Source: Allobosea sp. Tri-44 (GTDB lineage Bacteria > Pseudomonadota > Alphaproteobacteria > Rhizobiales > Beijerinckiaceae). From it: DNA of 64,000 bases. The notes beneath the pieces were generated by a model that worked only from the letters and a program-made list of their open reading frames with translations, made no database searches and was not told the DNA's origin. Position 1 is the first letter of the stretch; every line of letters begins with the position of its first letter. Positions 17,482-25,573 of the stretch are shown one piece after another. The stretch covers positions 43,854 through 107,853 of the forward strand of contig NZ_NBDP01000018.1 in assembly GCF_004123845.1 (NCBI RefSeq). Reading direction: 5' to 3'. A program made the position numbers and the translations under genes.

Positions 17482-18207
17482 ATGAAACTCATCGATTTCA
17501 AGGTTCTGACCTTCGACTGCTACGGCACGCTGATCGACTGGGAGACCGGGATCTGGAACGCGCTGCAGCCGCTCATAAGCGCTGGCCAGCTCAAGCTCTA
17601 TCGGGAAGAGGCGCTGGCGCATTTCGGTCGTATCGAGACCGAACTGGAAGAGGCGGGGCCGTCGCTACGCTACTCGACGCTCCTCGCTGCCGTGCATGCG
17701 CGCCTGGCCAAGGACCTCGGTGTCTCCATTCATGCCGATCTGAACGAGCGTTTCGGCGGCTCGGTGCCGGATTGGCCGGCCTTCCCGGATTCCGCCGAAG
17801 CGCTCGCCTATCTGAAAAGGCACTACAGGCTGGTGATCCTCTCCAATGTCGACCGCACGAGCTTCGCGGCCAGCAACCGCAAGCTCGGCGTGACCTTCGA
17901 TGCGATCTACACCGCCGAGGATGTCGGGTCCTACAAGCCCGCCCCGCGCAACTTCGACTATCTGCTGGCGCATCTTGAGACCGATCTCGGCCTCAAGGCT
18001 GGCGACGTCCTGCATACCGCGCAGAGCCTGTTCCACGACCATGTCCCAGCGGAGCGGGCCGGGCTGGCGCGGGCCTGGATCGACCGGCGCTTCGGCATGG
18101 CAGGCGGTGGTGCAACGCAGATCCCCGCGAACCAGCCGAAGGTCGACTTCCACTTCAAGAGCATGGCCGAACTGGCCGAGGCTCATCGGAAAGCCATCGG
18201 AGGCTGA
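17482..18207 (+). CDS. HAD family hydrolase, haloacid dehalogenase type II-like
   Basis: A 241-residue HAD enzyme. The nucleophile is Asp12 in TFDCYGTLIDWETG; motif II is VILSNVD (about 118), and motif III is the Lys in SYKPAPRNF. The sequence resembles type II 2-haloacid dehalogenases, but the motifs alone do not distinguish dehalogenase from phosphatase activity. Its TGA directly abuts the stop of the convergent DUF924 gene, forming TGATCA with no gap. Confidence 0.87.
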   Translation: MKLIDFKVLTFDCYGTLIDWETGIWNALQPLISAGQLKLYREEALAHFGRIETELEEAGPSLRYSTLLAAVHARLAKDLGVSIHADLNERFGGSVPDWPAFPDSAEALAYLKRHYRLVILSNVDRTSFAASNRKLGVTFDAIYTAEDVGSYKPAPRNFDYLLAHLETDLGLKAGDVLHTAQSLFHDHVPAERAGLARAWIDRRFGMAGGGATQIPANQPKVDFHFKSMAELAEAHRKAIGG

Positions 18208-18762
18208 TCAGCCGTTGAAGCCGCCGTCTTCGAGGAAGCGCTGCTCCTCGGTCGAGCTCTGCCGGCCGAGGACGGCGTTGCGATGCGGGAAGCGGCCGAA
18301 ATCGCGGATGATGTCGCGGTGGATGACGGCGTATTTGGTCGAGTCGTCGTCGCCCGAGGCCTTGGTCAGGTCGACGCAGCGCTCCTGATCGGCGAGAGCC
18401 TCGGAATGCATGAACGGCATATAGAGGAAGCGGCGCTCGGGATTGTGGAAGGCCTCATCGAAGCCGCGCGCGATCGCCCGGCCGGCGACTTCGCGCGCGA
18501 GTGCGTCGGCTGCGAAAGCGTGAGCCGAGCCGCGATGCAGGTTGCGCGGGAACTGGTCGAGCAGGATCAGCAGCGCATAGACGCCCTCCGGCGTCTCTTC
18601 CCAATCGGAGAGCTCGCCGCGTGCGGCTGTGTCGACCAGCGGCCGGAATCGCCGGGCGATCTCGGTGTCGAAGGCATCGTCCTTGGCGAACCATTTGTCC
18701 GGACCGGCCTCGCGCCAGAAGGCGAGGACCTCGGCGGCGGCAGGCGGGATAGGCTGTGTCAT
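18208..18762 (-). CDS. DUF924 family protein
   Basis: A 184-residue protein of the DUF924 family (TPR-like helical fold, function unknown). Characteristic pieces are VLAFWREAGPDKWFAKDDAFD near the N-terminus, LLILLDQFPRNLHRGSAHAFA and the C-terminal VIHRDIIRDFGRFPHRNAVLGR. The start has GGAG eight bases upstream; further upstream Met codons lack support. Convergent with the HAD gene and divergent from a TetR gene. Confidence 0.88.
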   Translation of the reverse strand: MTQPIPPAAAEVLAFWREAGPDKWFAKDDAFDTEIARRFRPLVDTAARGELSDWEETPEGVYALLILLDQFPRNLHRGSAHAFAADALAREVAGRAIARGFDEAFHNPERRFLYMPFMHSEALADQERCVDLTKASGDDDSTKYAVIHRDIIRDFGRFPHRNAVLGRQSSTEEQRFLEDGGFNG

Positions 18763-18881
18763 AACTCGCTCCGGATCAGGCATTCTCTCGGAGGAAGATA
18801 TAGGTGTGCTGACGGCGTGCGGGCGTTGAATTTTCTCCCGCGTACCCTTGCGCCCCGGCAAGCCGTGCGGTAGATGCCAGA

Positions 18882-18896
18882 ACCGTAACGTACGGT
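18882..18896. promoter_or_regulatory. Candidate TetR operator
   Basis: Perfect palindrome ACCGTA-ACG-TACGGT ending 13 bases before the TetR start, in the gap shared with the divergent DUF924 gene. Size, symmetry and position fit autoregulation by the adjacent regulator; this is inference. Confidence 0.5.
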
Positions 18897-19539
18897 ACTC
18901 TCCGGATCGATGAGCGAACCCGCAACCCATAGCCAAGGTGAGGCGCTGAGCGAGCGGCAGCAAGCCGTGCTCGACGCCGTGCTGGCGTTGATGGTGGAGC
19001 AGGGCGACCAGCTCACCATGACGGCCGTCGCCCGCCGCGCGAGCTGCTCGAAAGAGACGCTGTACAAATGGTTCGGCGATCGCGACGGGCTGCTGACCGC
19101 GACCGTGCAATGGCAGGCGTCCAAGGTCCGGGCCGATAACTACGATCGCCAGGCGCTCGATGCAGCGACGCTGCGCAAGTGCCTGCGGGATTTCGCCGAG
19201 AACTGGCTCACCGTGATCACGAGCCAGACGTCGATCGCGCTCAATCGCGCTGCCATTGGGCATGCCGCCTCGGGCAAGAGCAATCTAGGCGGCATCGTGC
19301 TGGCAAACGGGCGTTTCGCCATAGGCGAGCGGTTGAAGCCGGTTCTGGAAGCTGGTCGCGCCGCAGGACTGCTCACCTTCGACGACGCCGAGACGGCGTT
19401 CCGCACCTTCTTCGGTCTGGTCGGACGCGACGTCCAGATCAGGCTGCTGCTGGGCGATGCGCTCGTCTCGGGAAAGGCCGAAATCCAGCGCGACGCCGCG
19501 CGCGCCACCGACCAGTTCCTCGCACTTCACGGACGGCAT

Positions 19540-20724
<1,185 letters not shown>

Positions 20725-20807
20725 GGCAAGCACCGGACTTCGCACGCGGATTCATCACCCTGCGAAGCTGATTCCGGAACCGCTTCCAATCGCTTGAAAA
20801 TAAACGG

Positions 20808-20834
20808 AACGGGCGCCTGCAAGGGCGCCCGTTT
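20808..20834 (+). terminator. Terminator-like hairpin after ilvC
   Basis: Perfect 10-base stem, AACGGGCGCC with GGCGCCCGTT, six-base loop, but only a short T run. It starts 83 bases after the ilvC stop. Confidence 0.65.
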
Positions 20835-20913
20835 CGCATTGTCGGAGGCCGCGACGGGAACCGCTTTCCGCGGCGGGCGTTTATGCTCCAGTCGATATCT
20901 GCAGGAGCGTGCG

Positions 20914-21099
20914 ATGACCCATCAGGAAGAGCTGAGACACAGGGCGATCGAGCGGCTGCATCAACGCCACGCCCGTCACGGGCTGGTCGATGTGGCGAAG
21001 CCGGCGTCGTGGAACGATCAGCTCCCGGTCCTGCTGCTGAGCGGTTTTTTAGCGGTCACCTTGCTCGCGAGCATCCTGATGCGCGCAGCAGGCGGGTGA
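20914..21099 (+). CDS. Hypothetical 61-residue single-helix membrane protein
   Basis: Begins MTHQEELRHRAIERLHQRHAR, a charged, His/Arg-rich cytoplasmic-looking region, and ends with one hydrophobic helix (about 37-56). AGGAG stands eight bases before the ATG. No family recognised. It is the first of three consecutive very short genes, each with a strong ribosome-binding site and one membrane helix. Confidence 0.6.
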   Translation: MTHQEELRHRAIERLHQRHARHGLVDVAKPASWNDQLPVLLLSGFLAVTLLASILMRAAGG

Positions 21100-21131
21100 C
21101 AAGGTTCTGAAGCCAGCCAATGGAGGCGGCG

Positions 21132-21353
21132 ATGCAAGACGATGTCAGGGAGCGCGAAGCGCGGATTCCGGAGAAGGATGGCCAGCCGATCCCGCCGATG
21201 CGGGCGGATGTCCACTCCGATGCAGATCCGGCGGTCGAGACCCCGGTTGAGGCACGGCAAGGTTTCCTCGACCGGCCCGTGCTGGTCGTTCTGGTGGCCG
21301 GACTTGCCCTTGCGATTGTCGGTTGGGGCGTCGCTGGAATGTTGGCCTATTGA
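21132..21353 (+). CDS. Hypothetical 73-residue single-helix membrane protein
   Basis: An acidic, proline-containing N-terminal half followed by a hydrophobic helix (about 49-70: VLVVLVAGLALAIVGWGVAG). The ATG at 21132 was preferred over that at 21120 because GGAGG lies exactly six bases before it. Family unknown. Confidence 0.6.
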   Translation: MQDDVREREARIPEKDGQPIPPMRADVHSDADPAVETPVEARQGFLDRPVLVVLVAGLALAIVGWGVAGMLAY

Positions 21354-21423
21354 GCCCACCGCGACCTAACCACGACGACGGAATTCAACGACGAAGCAGA
21401 CCAAAGCTGAACAGATGGAGGCG

Positions 21424-21540
21424 ATGATGACACCGATCCGATCGATGCCTGCGTCCCAGGGTTTTCAGTTCAAGTTCGCGCATCTGGCGCTGGGCGCCTC
21501 TTTCGCCCTGCTGACAATGGTCGTCCTCGGCCTGCTGTAG
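21424..21540 (+). CDS. Hypothetical 38-residue single-helix membrane peptide
   Basis: Short frame beginning MMTPIRSMPASQGFQ and ending in a hydrophobic helix of about 19 residues. The Shine-Dalgarno is strong: GGAGG three bases before the first ATG and six before the second. A G/C-rich hairpin follows 18 bases after the stop. Too short for a homology call; its support comes from the ribosome-binding site, the helix and the company of two similar genes. Confidence 0.5.
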   Translation: MMTPIRSMPASQGFQFKFAHLALGASFALLTMVVLGLL

Positions 21541-21558
21541 CTCGCAGCGGCGCAGGAA

Positions 21559-21590
21559 CCGGCCCGGTCAAACCCTGACCGAGCCGGCTT
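21559..21590 (+). terminator. Terminator-like hairpin after the small-protein genes
   Basis: Twelve-base stem with one mismatch (CCGGCCCGGTCA with TGACCGAGCCGG), five-base loop, followed by a weak C-TTT tail. Confidence 0.55.
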
Positions 21591-21633
21591 TCGCTTGAGA
21601 TCAAGCGCCGCATCGGGCTCGCTCGACCACCCC

Positions 21634-21680
21634 TGACAGAAGCTGTCACTGAGTCCCGGAGCTTCTGACAGCAGCTGTCA
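21634..21680. promoter_or_regulatory. Two tandem operator-like palindromes upstream of the DUF1127 gene
   Basis: TGACAG-AAG-CTGTCA at 21634-21648 and TGACAG-CAG-CTGTCA at 21666-21680, with centres 32 bases apart, about three helical turns. The second ends 45 bases before the DUF1127 start. Spacing and symmetry fit cooperative binding of a dimeric regulator; its identity is unknown. Confidence 0.6.
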
Positions 21681-21725
21681 GCCCGAAGGCGTTCTCTGTC
21701 GTCATCACAACGACGGAGACAGGTC

Positions 21726-22106
21726 ATGATCAGCTTCATTATCGGATCGGCCAAGCCCGTGCTCGCAATGGTCGACGGGCTCGGCCGGATTCTTGGCGGG
21801 ATCAGCCGCTGGCTACAGTCGCGCCGCGACTATCGCACCCTTTGCGACATGACCGAGCGCGACCTGCGCGATCTCGGTTTGCGCGACAGCGATCTGCGCG
21901 ATGCGACCGCCGCCCCATTCTTCGGCGACCCGACCGGGATCATCTCGCTGCGCGTCGAAGAGCGGCGCGGCCTTGCGGGTGGGGAAAGCGTCGACCAGGT
22001 CCTGCGCGGCCTGAGCGCGGGAGCACCGGTCCGGCCGGAGCGGATCGCTAAAGAATCCGACAGCGCCGTAAGCAGCCGGGTGGTCTTTCTCAGGGCGGCC
22101 GAATGA
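21726..22106 (+). CDS. DUF1127 domain protein
   Basis: A 126-residue protein whose central part (about 30-55: SRRDYRTLCDMTERDLRDLGL) is a DUF1127 domain, a short Arg/Asp-rich helix pair widespread in alphaproteobacteria. Some DUF1127 proteins affect RNA turnover or phosphate and stress responses (family knowledge). The N-terminal 28 residues are moderately hydrophobic and the C-terminal half is not conserved in my recall. GGAGACAGG lies just before the ATG. Preceded by tandem palindromes that may be its operator. Confidence 0.85.
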   Translation: MISFIIGSAKPVLAMVDGLGRILGGISRWLQSRRDYRTLCDMTERDLRDLGLRDSDLRDATAAPFFGDPTGIISLRVEERRGLAGGESVDQVLRGLSAGAPVRPERIAKESDSAVSSRVVFLRAAE

Positions 22107-22131
22107 GCGGCCTCTGAGAAGGAGGAAGGCC

Positions 22132-22284
22132 ATAAGTGGAACTTGCGGCGCCTGCGATTGCGAGCTCGACGAGAACCCGATCAAGGTCACGATCGGCGGG
22201 AACGCGGTCGAGGTCTGCTGCGACGACTGCGCCCAGGCACTGCGCGAGGCGGATGCCTCGCAGGCGCAGAGCGACGGAATCTAA
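22132..22284 (+). CDS. Cysteine-rich 50-residue mini-protein, apparent ATA start
   Basis: The frame encodes a small protein with six cysteines: CGACDC near the N-terminus and EVCCDDC about 18 residues later, separated by a beta-like KVTIGG stretch. The layout resembles small TRASH-like or treble-clef metal-binding proteins (inference). AAGGAGG stands six bases before the ATA, the distance expected for a start, and no ATG, GTG or TTG exists in this frame near it. Either AUA is used as a weak start or the start codon has mutated. It follows the DUF1127 gene by 25 bases. Confidence 0.6.
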   Translation: MSGTCGACDCELDENPIKVTIGGNAVEVCCDDCAQALREADASQAQSDGI

Positions 22285-22303
22285 CCGAGCGGCATGACAG
22301 AAG

Positions 22304-22394
22304 CCGTCATTGCGAGCGTAGCGAAGCAATCCAGCAGTGGCAGTGCTCTACGTTCCCCTGGATTGCTTCGTCGGTGCGCTTCTCGCAATGACGG
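22304..22394. repeat. Nested palindromic repeat (GTCAT/ATGAC family), copy 2
   Basis: Perfect 13-base outer arms CCGTCATTGCGAG/CTCGCAATGACGG and 9-base inner arms GCAATCCAG/CTGGATTGC, with a GTAGCGAAG hinge. Lies between the mini-protein and the convergent ComEA-like gene. Confidence 0.85.
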
Positions 22395-22452
22395 TTTGAA
22401 AACGAAAGAGCCGGCCGCGGGAAGCGGCCGGCTCGTCTATTTTTGATCGGGG

Positions 22453-22812
22453 TCAGAAGGTGACGTGGTCCTTGATGTCGGCTTCGACATTCGAGGGCAG
22501 CACGCTGCGCTTCACCAGATCGTCGAAGTTCTTGAACTTCGCCTTGCCGCGCTCCTCGACGATCTTCTTGGAGCGGGCCTCGCCGATGCCCTTGAGCTGC
22601 TCGAGCTCGCTGGCGCTGGCGGTGTTGATGTTGACCTTCTTGGCCTGGGCCTGGGTGGTGGGCGCAGCCGGCTTCGCGGTGGGCGCGGCAGGCGTCGTCA
22701 CGGGGGCGGCCGGCTTGGCCGGGGTGGTCGGCTGGATTGCGGTCTGCGCGAGGGCCGGGCCGGCGGCGAGAGCGAGCGCGGCGAGGCCGATGGCGAAACG
22801 AGACATGGTCAT
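22453..22812 (-). CDS. Secreted helix-hairpin-helix (ComEA-like) protein
   Basis: A 119-residue protein with a signal peptide (about 1-23, ending ALAQ), a linker rich in Pro, Ala and Thr (25-57), and a C-terminal HhH domain of the ComEA type: KVNINTASASELEQLKGIGEARSKKIVEER. Such proteins bind DNA in the periplasm. The KNFDDLVKRS helix completes the domain. AGGAG stands nine bases before the ATG. Whether it serves DNA uptake here is unknown: no other competence genes are in the window. Confidence 0.85.
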   Translation of the reverse strand: MTMSRFAIGLAALALAAGPALAQTAIQPTTPAKPAAPVTTPAAPTAKPAAPTTQAQAKKVNINTASASELEQLKGIGEARSKKIVEERGKAKFKNFDDLVKRSVLPSNVEADIKDHVTF

Positions 22813-23064
22813 GATCTCGACTCCTGTAAGTCGTGCCCGGTGGAGCTGGAGCGCGGATGCCGGGCCGTCCGCGCCGCCGCGCCGGTGGTGAACCGGAGGA
22901 TCCGGTCTCGACGCGATGGCCGGACTTTCGGCCGGTGCGGCTGAACGCGATCTGAGGTCAGCGTTCAGCTGGCGTTGTGCTTTCCGCCGGGTTTTCGCCG
23001 CGATTGACTAGATCGCCGTGCGTCCGAACGGACGCGGCAAATGGCGATCCATCTTTTTGTTGTC

Positions 23065-23105
23065 GCATCGGACCGAAAAGTGGAATCCACTTTTCGGTCC
23101 GATGC
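23065..23105. repeat. 41-base perfect palindrome at the dedA 3' end
   Basis: Arms of 20 bases without mismatch (GCATCGGACCGAAAAGTGGA and its complement) around one central A. It shares the AAAAGTGG core with the GTGGGAACC family. It ends five bases from the stop codon of the minus-strand DedA gene. The rest of the 298-base gap between 22813 and 23110 shows nothing else I can name. Confidence 0.85.
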
Positions 23106-23110
23106 CGGTG

Positions 23111-23647
23111 CTATTTTCCGGTGAACTGCATCACGTATTCGGAGAAGCGCCCGGCGCCGTAGATCAGGCCGAAGCCCCAGGCGAAGGAGGCGGCGAAGTT
23201 CGCCAGCTGGAAGGGCCAGAACGGCATCTTCACGATGCCGGCGACGAGCGCGATCACAGCGCGGATCGGCCCGAAGAAATGGCCGATGGCGACGCCGAGC
23301 ACGCCCCATTTCTCGAAGAAGTCATGGCCGCGCTGGAGCAAAGCAGGATTGTTGCGCAGCGGCCAGTGATCGCCGACGCGCGGACCGAGAATCAGGCCGA
23401 TCCAGTAGGAGAGCCAGAAGCCGGAGGCCGCGCCGAGCGCCGCTGCGAGCGAGAGCGGCATGAGATTGAGGCCCGAGGCGCCCGCAACCGCGCCAAATGC
23501 GGTGAAGAATACTGTCGCCGGCACGAGCCAGGACAGGATCGCGACGCATTCGGCAAAGCCGATCAGGAAGACGATCGGAGCCGCCCAATACTGGTTGGCA
23601 CGCATGAACGCGACGAGCTCGTGCATCCATTGCTCAAGCGGGGGCAT
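23111..23647 (-). CDS. DedA family membrane protein
   Basis: A 178-residue inner-membrane protein of the DedA/SNARE-associated family, implicated in lipid flipping and envelope homeostasis (family knowledge). The family's glycine-rich stretch FGAVAGASG and the GHFFGPIRAVIALVAGIVKMP motif with its conserved arginine are present. Four to five hydrophobic segments. Start chosen where homology begins, with AGGAGA upstream at a rather long distance; the frame is open much further. Divergent from the ABC transporter genes. Confidence 0.88.
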   Translation of the reverse strand: MPPLEQWMHELVAFMRANQYWAAPIVFLIGFAECVAILSWLVPATVFFTAFGAVAGASGLNLMPLSLAAALGAASGFWLSYWIGLILGPRVGDHWPLRNNPALLQRGHDFFEKWGVLGVAIGHFFGPIRAVIALVAGIVKMPFWPFQLANFAASFAWGFGLIYGAGRFSEYVMQFTGK

Positions 23648-23848
23648 GGGCCGGCGATTCTCCTGAGAGCGGCGAACGATATCGCGAGCGATAGAGCAGA
23701 AGCGTCGACTTTTCGCTACTACAACCAGTTGGCGGGTCCCGGTGTCGCAGGGCGGGTTGCCTTCGCGGATTGATTGCCTAGTGTTCGCGACGAACAGAAA
23801 TAGGCCGCGCGCGCCGGGACGGCGGCGACGGCAGGGGACGGGATATCC

Positions 23849-24718
23849 ATGGAGTCCAAGGTCAGCCCGCCCGGCGATGCGGGCGCGGCAGCAGAACTGC
23901 CGGCGGTCAGCCTCGCCGGCATCGACATCACCTTCCATCTCCAGGGCGGCCAGCGCTACCAGGCGGTGAAGAAGATCGACCTTGCTGTGGCGCCCGGCGA
24001 GTTCGTCTCCGTGGTCGGCCCGACCGGCTGCGGCAAGTCGACCCTGCTCAACGCTGCCGCCGGCCTGCTGGCGCCGTCTGCCGGCAGGGTCACGATCTTC
24101 GGCCAGCCGCTTTCGGGTCTTAATCGCCGCGCCGGCTATCTCTTCCAGCAGGATGCGCTGATGCCGTGGAAGACGGCGCTCGACAACGTCAAGGTCGCGC
24201 TCGAGCCGATGGGCGTCTCGGATGCGCAGGCCGACAAGCATGCCCGCGACTGGCTCGGACGCGTCGGCCTGCGCGCCTTCGTCGAGCGCTATCCGCACAT
24301 GCTGTCGGGCGGCCAGCGCAAGCGCGTGGCACTGGCGCAGATGCTGATCCGCGATCCCGAGATCCTCTTGATGGACGAGCCCTTCGGGCCGCTCGACGCG
24401 CAGACCCGCCAGATCATGGGCAACCTCCTGCTCGATCTCTGGTCGAAGGACCGCAAGGCGCTGATCTTCGTGACGCACGATCTCGAGGAGGCGATCGCGC
24501 TCTCCGACCGCGTCGTGGTGATGTCGGCCGGTCCAGCCGCCGGCATTGTCGCCGATTACAAGGTGCCGCTGCCGCGTCCGCGTGACATTGCCGAGATCAG
24601 GCTGGAGAAAGCCTTCCACGAAATCCACCGCGACATCTGGACCTCGCTCCGGGTCGAGGTGCAGAAGGCCTATGCGATGGGCGAGGGCAAGGAACTGGTC
24701 GAAGGAGCCGCGTCATGA
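23849..24718 (+). CDS. ABC transporter ATPase, NitT/TauT/SsuB type
   Basis: Energising subunit of a nitrate/taurine/sulfonate-type importer, 289 residues. Walker A GPTGCGKST is at 57-65, the signature LSGGQ at 152-156, Walker B ILLMDEP at 172-178, and the switch His at 210. It has a 20-residue extension before the usual start and the SsuB-like PLPRPRD stretch near the C-terminus. It overlaps the permease gene by ATGA. Substrate cannot be told from sequence; candidates are sulfonates, nitrate, pyrimidine precursors or an aromatic acid. Confidence 0.92.
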   Translation: MESKVSPPGDAGAAAELPAVSLAGIDITFHLQGGQRYQAVKKIDLAVAPGEFVSVVGPTGCGKSTLLNAAAGLLAPSAGRVTIFGQPLSGLNRRAGYLFQQDALMPWKTALDNVKVALEPMGVSDAQADKHARDWLGRVGLRAFVERYPHMLSGGQRKRVALAQMLIRDPEILLMDEPFGPLDAQTRQIMGNLLLDLWSKDRKALIFVTHDLEEAIALSDRVVVMSAGPAAGIVADYKVPLPRPRDIAEIRLEKAFHEIHRDIWTSLRVEVQKAYAMGEGKELVEGAAS

Positions 24719-25506
24719 ACCGCGTCAAGCTCATCGGCCTGCAGATCCTGGTCATGGTCGTCTTCCTGGCGATCTGGCATATCGTCACCACCACCAGCCT
24801 GTTCGGCGACATCAAGACGACGCAGTTCTTCTTCTCGACCCCCGGCGAGGTGCTGGCGCGGACCTGGAAGCAGCTCACCGGCGCCGACATCTACTACCAT
24901 CTCGGCATCACCCTGACCGAGACGGTACTCGCCTTCGTCATCGGCTCGGCCGCCGGCGTCTTCTTCGGCTTCGCCTTCGCGCGGAATGCGCTGCTGGCGG
25001 CGGTGTTCGACCCCTATATCAAGGCGGCGAACGCCCTGCCGCGCGTCGTGCTGGCGCCGATCTTCGCGCTCTGGTTCGGCCTCGGCATCTGGTCGAAGGT
25101 GGCGCTCGGCTTCACGCTGGTGTTCTTCATCGTCTTCTTCAACGTCTACCAGGGCGTGAAGGAGGTCTCGCCGACGGTGCTGGCCAACGCCCGCATGCTC
25201 GGCATGAACGAGCGCCAGCTCTTCCGCCATGTCTACTGGCCCTCGGCCCTGACCTGGATGTTCTCTTCCCTGCACACCTCGGTCGGCTTCGCGCTGGTCG
25301 GCGCCGTGGTCGGCGAATATCTCGGTTCCTCGGCCGGGCTCGGCTACAAGATCCACGAAGCCGAGAGCGTCTTCGACGTCACCGGCGTGTTCTCGGGCAT
25401 GCTGATCCTGGCGATCTTCGTGATCGTGATCGACTCGATCGTGACGCTGGTCGAGAACCGGCTGCTGGTCTGGCGACCGGGGCAGAGCAGTACGACCACG
25501 ACCTAA
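24715..25506 (+). CDS. ABC transporter permease, NitT/TauT/SsuC type
   Basis: A 263-residue inner-membrane permease with about six helices and the cytoplasmic EAA loop (VLANARMLGMNERQLFRHVYWPSAL, about 158-182) that contacts the ATPase. The GLGIWSKVALGF and ALVGAVVGEYLGSSAGLGY stretches are typical of SsuC/TauC proteins. It starts in an ATGA overlap with the ATPase gene. The matching binding protein lies 2.2 kb downstream beyond two unrelated genes. Confidence 0.92.
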   Translation: MNRVKLIGLQILVMVVFLAIWHIVTTTSLFGDIKTTQFFFSTPGEVLARTWKQLTGADIYYHLGITLTETVLAFVIGSAAGVFFGFAFARNALLAAVFDPYIKAANALPRVVLAPIFALWFGLGIWSKVALGFTLVFFIVFFNVYQGVKEVSPTVLANARMLGMNERQLFRHVYWPSALTWMFSSLHTSVGFALVGAVVGEYLGSSAGLGYKIHEAESVFDVTGVFSGMLILAIFVIVIDSIVTLVENRLLVWRPGQSSTTTT

Positions 25507-25573
25507 CGTAAGCTGCGCTTGATTCCCGGCGCGAACGAGCGCCATCCTTGCGCTTCCATGTTGGGGGGCGCTC

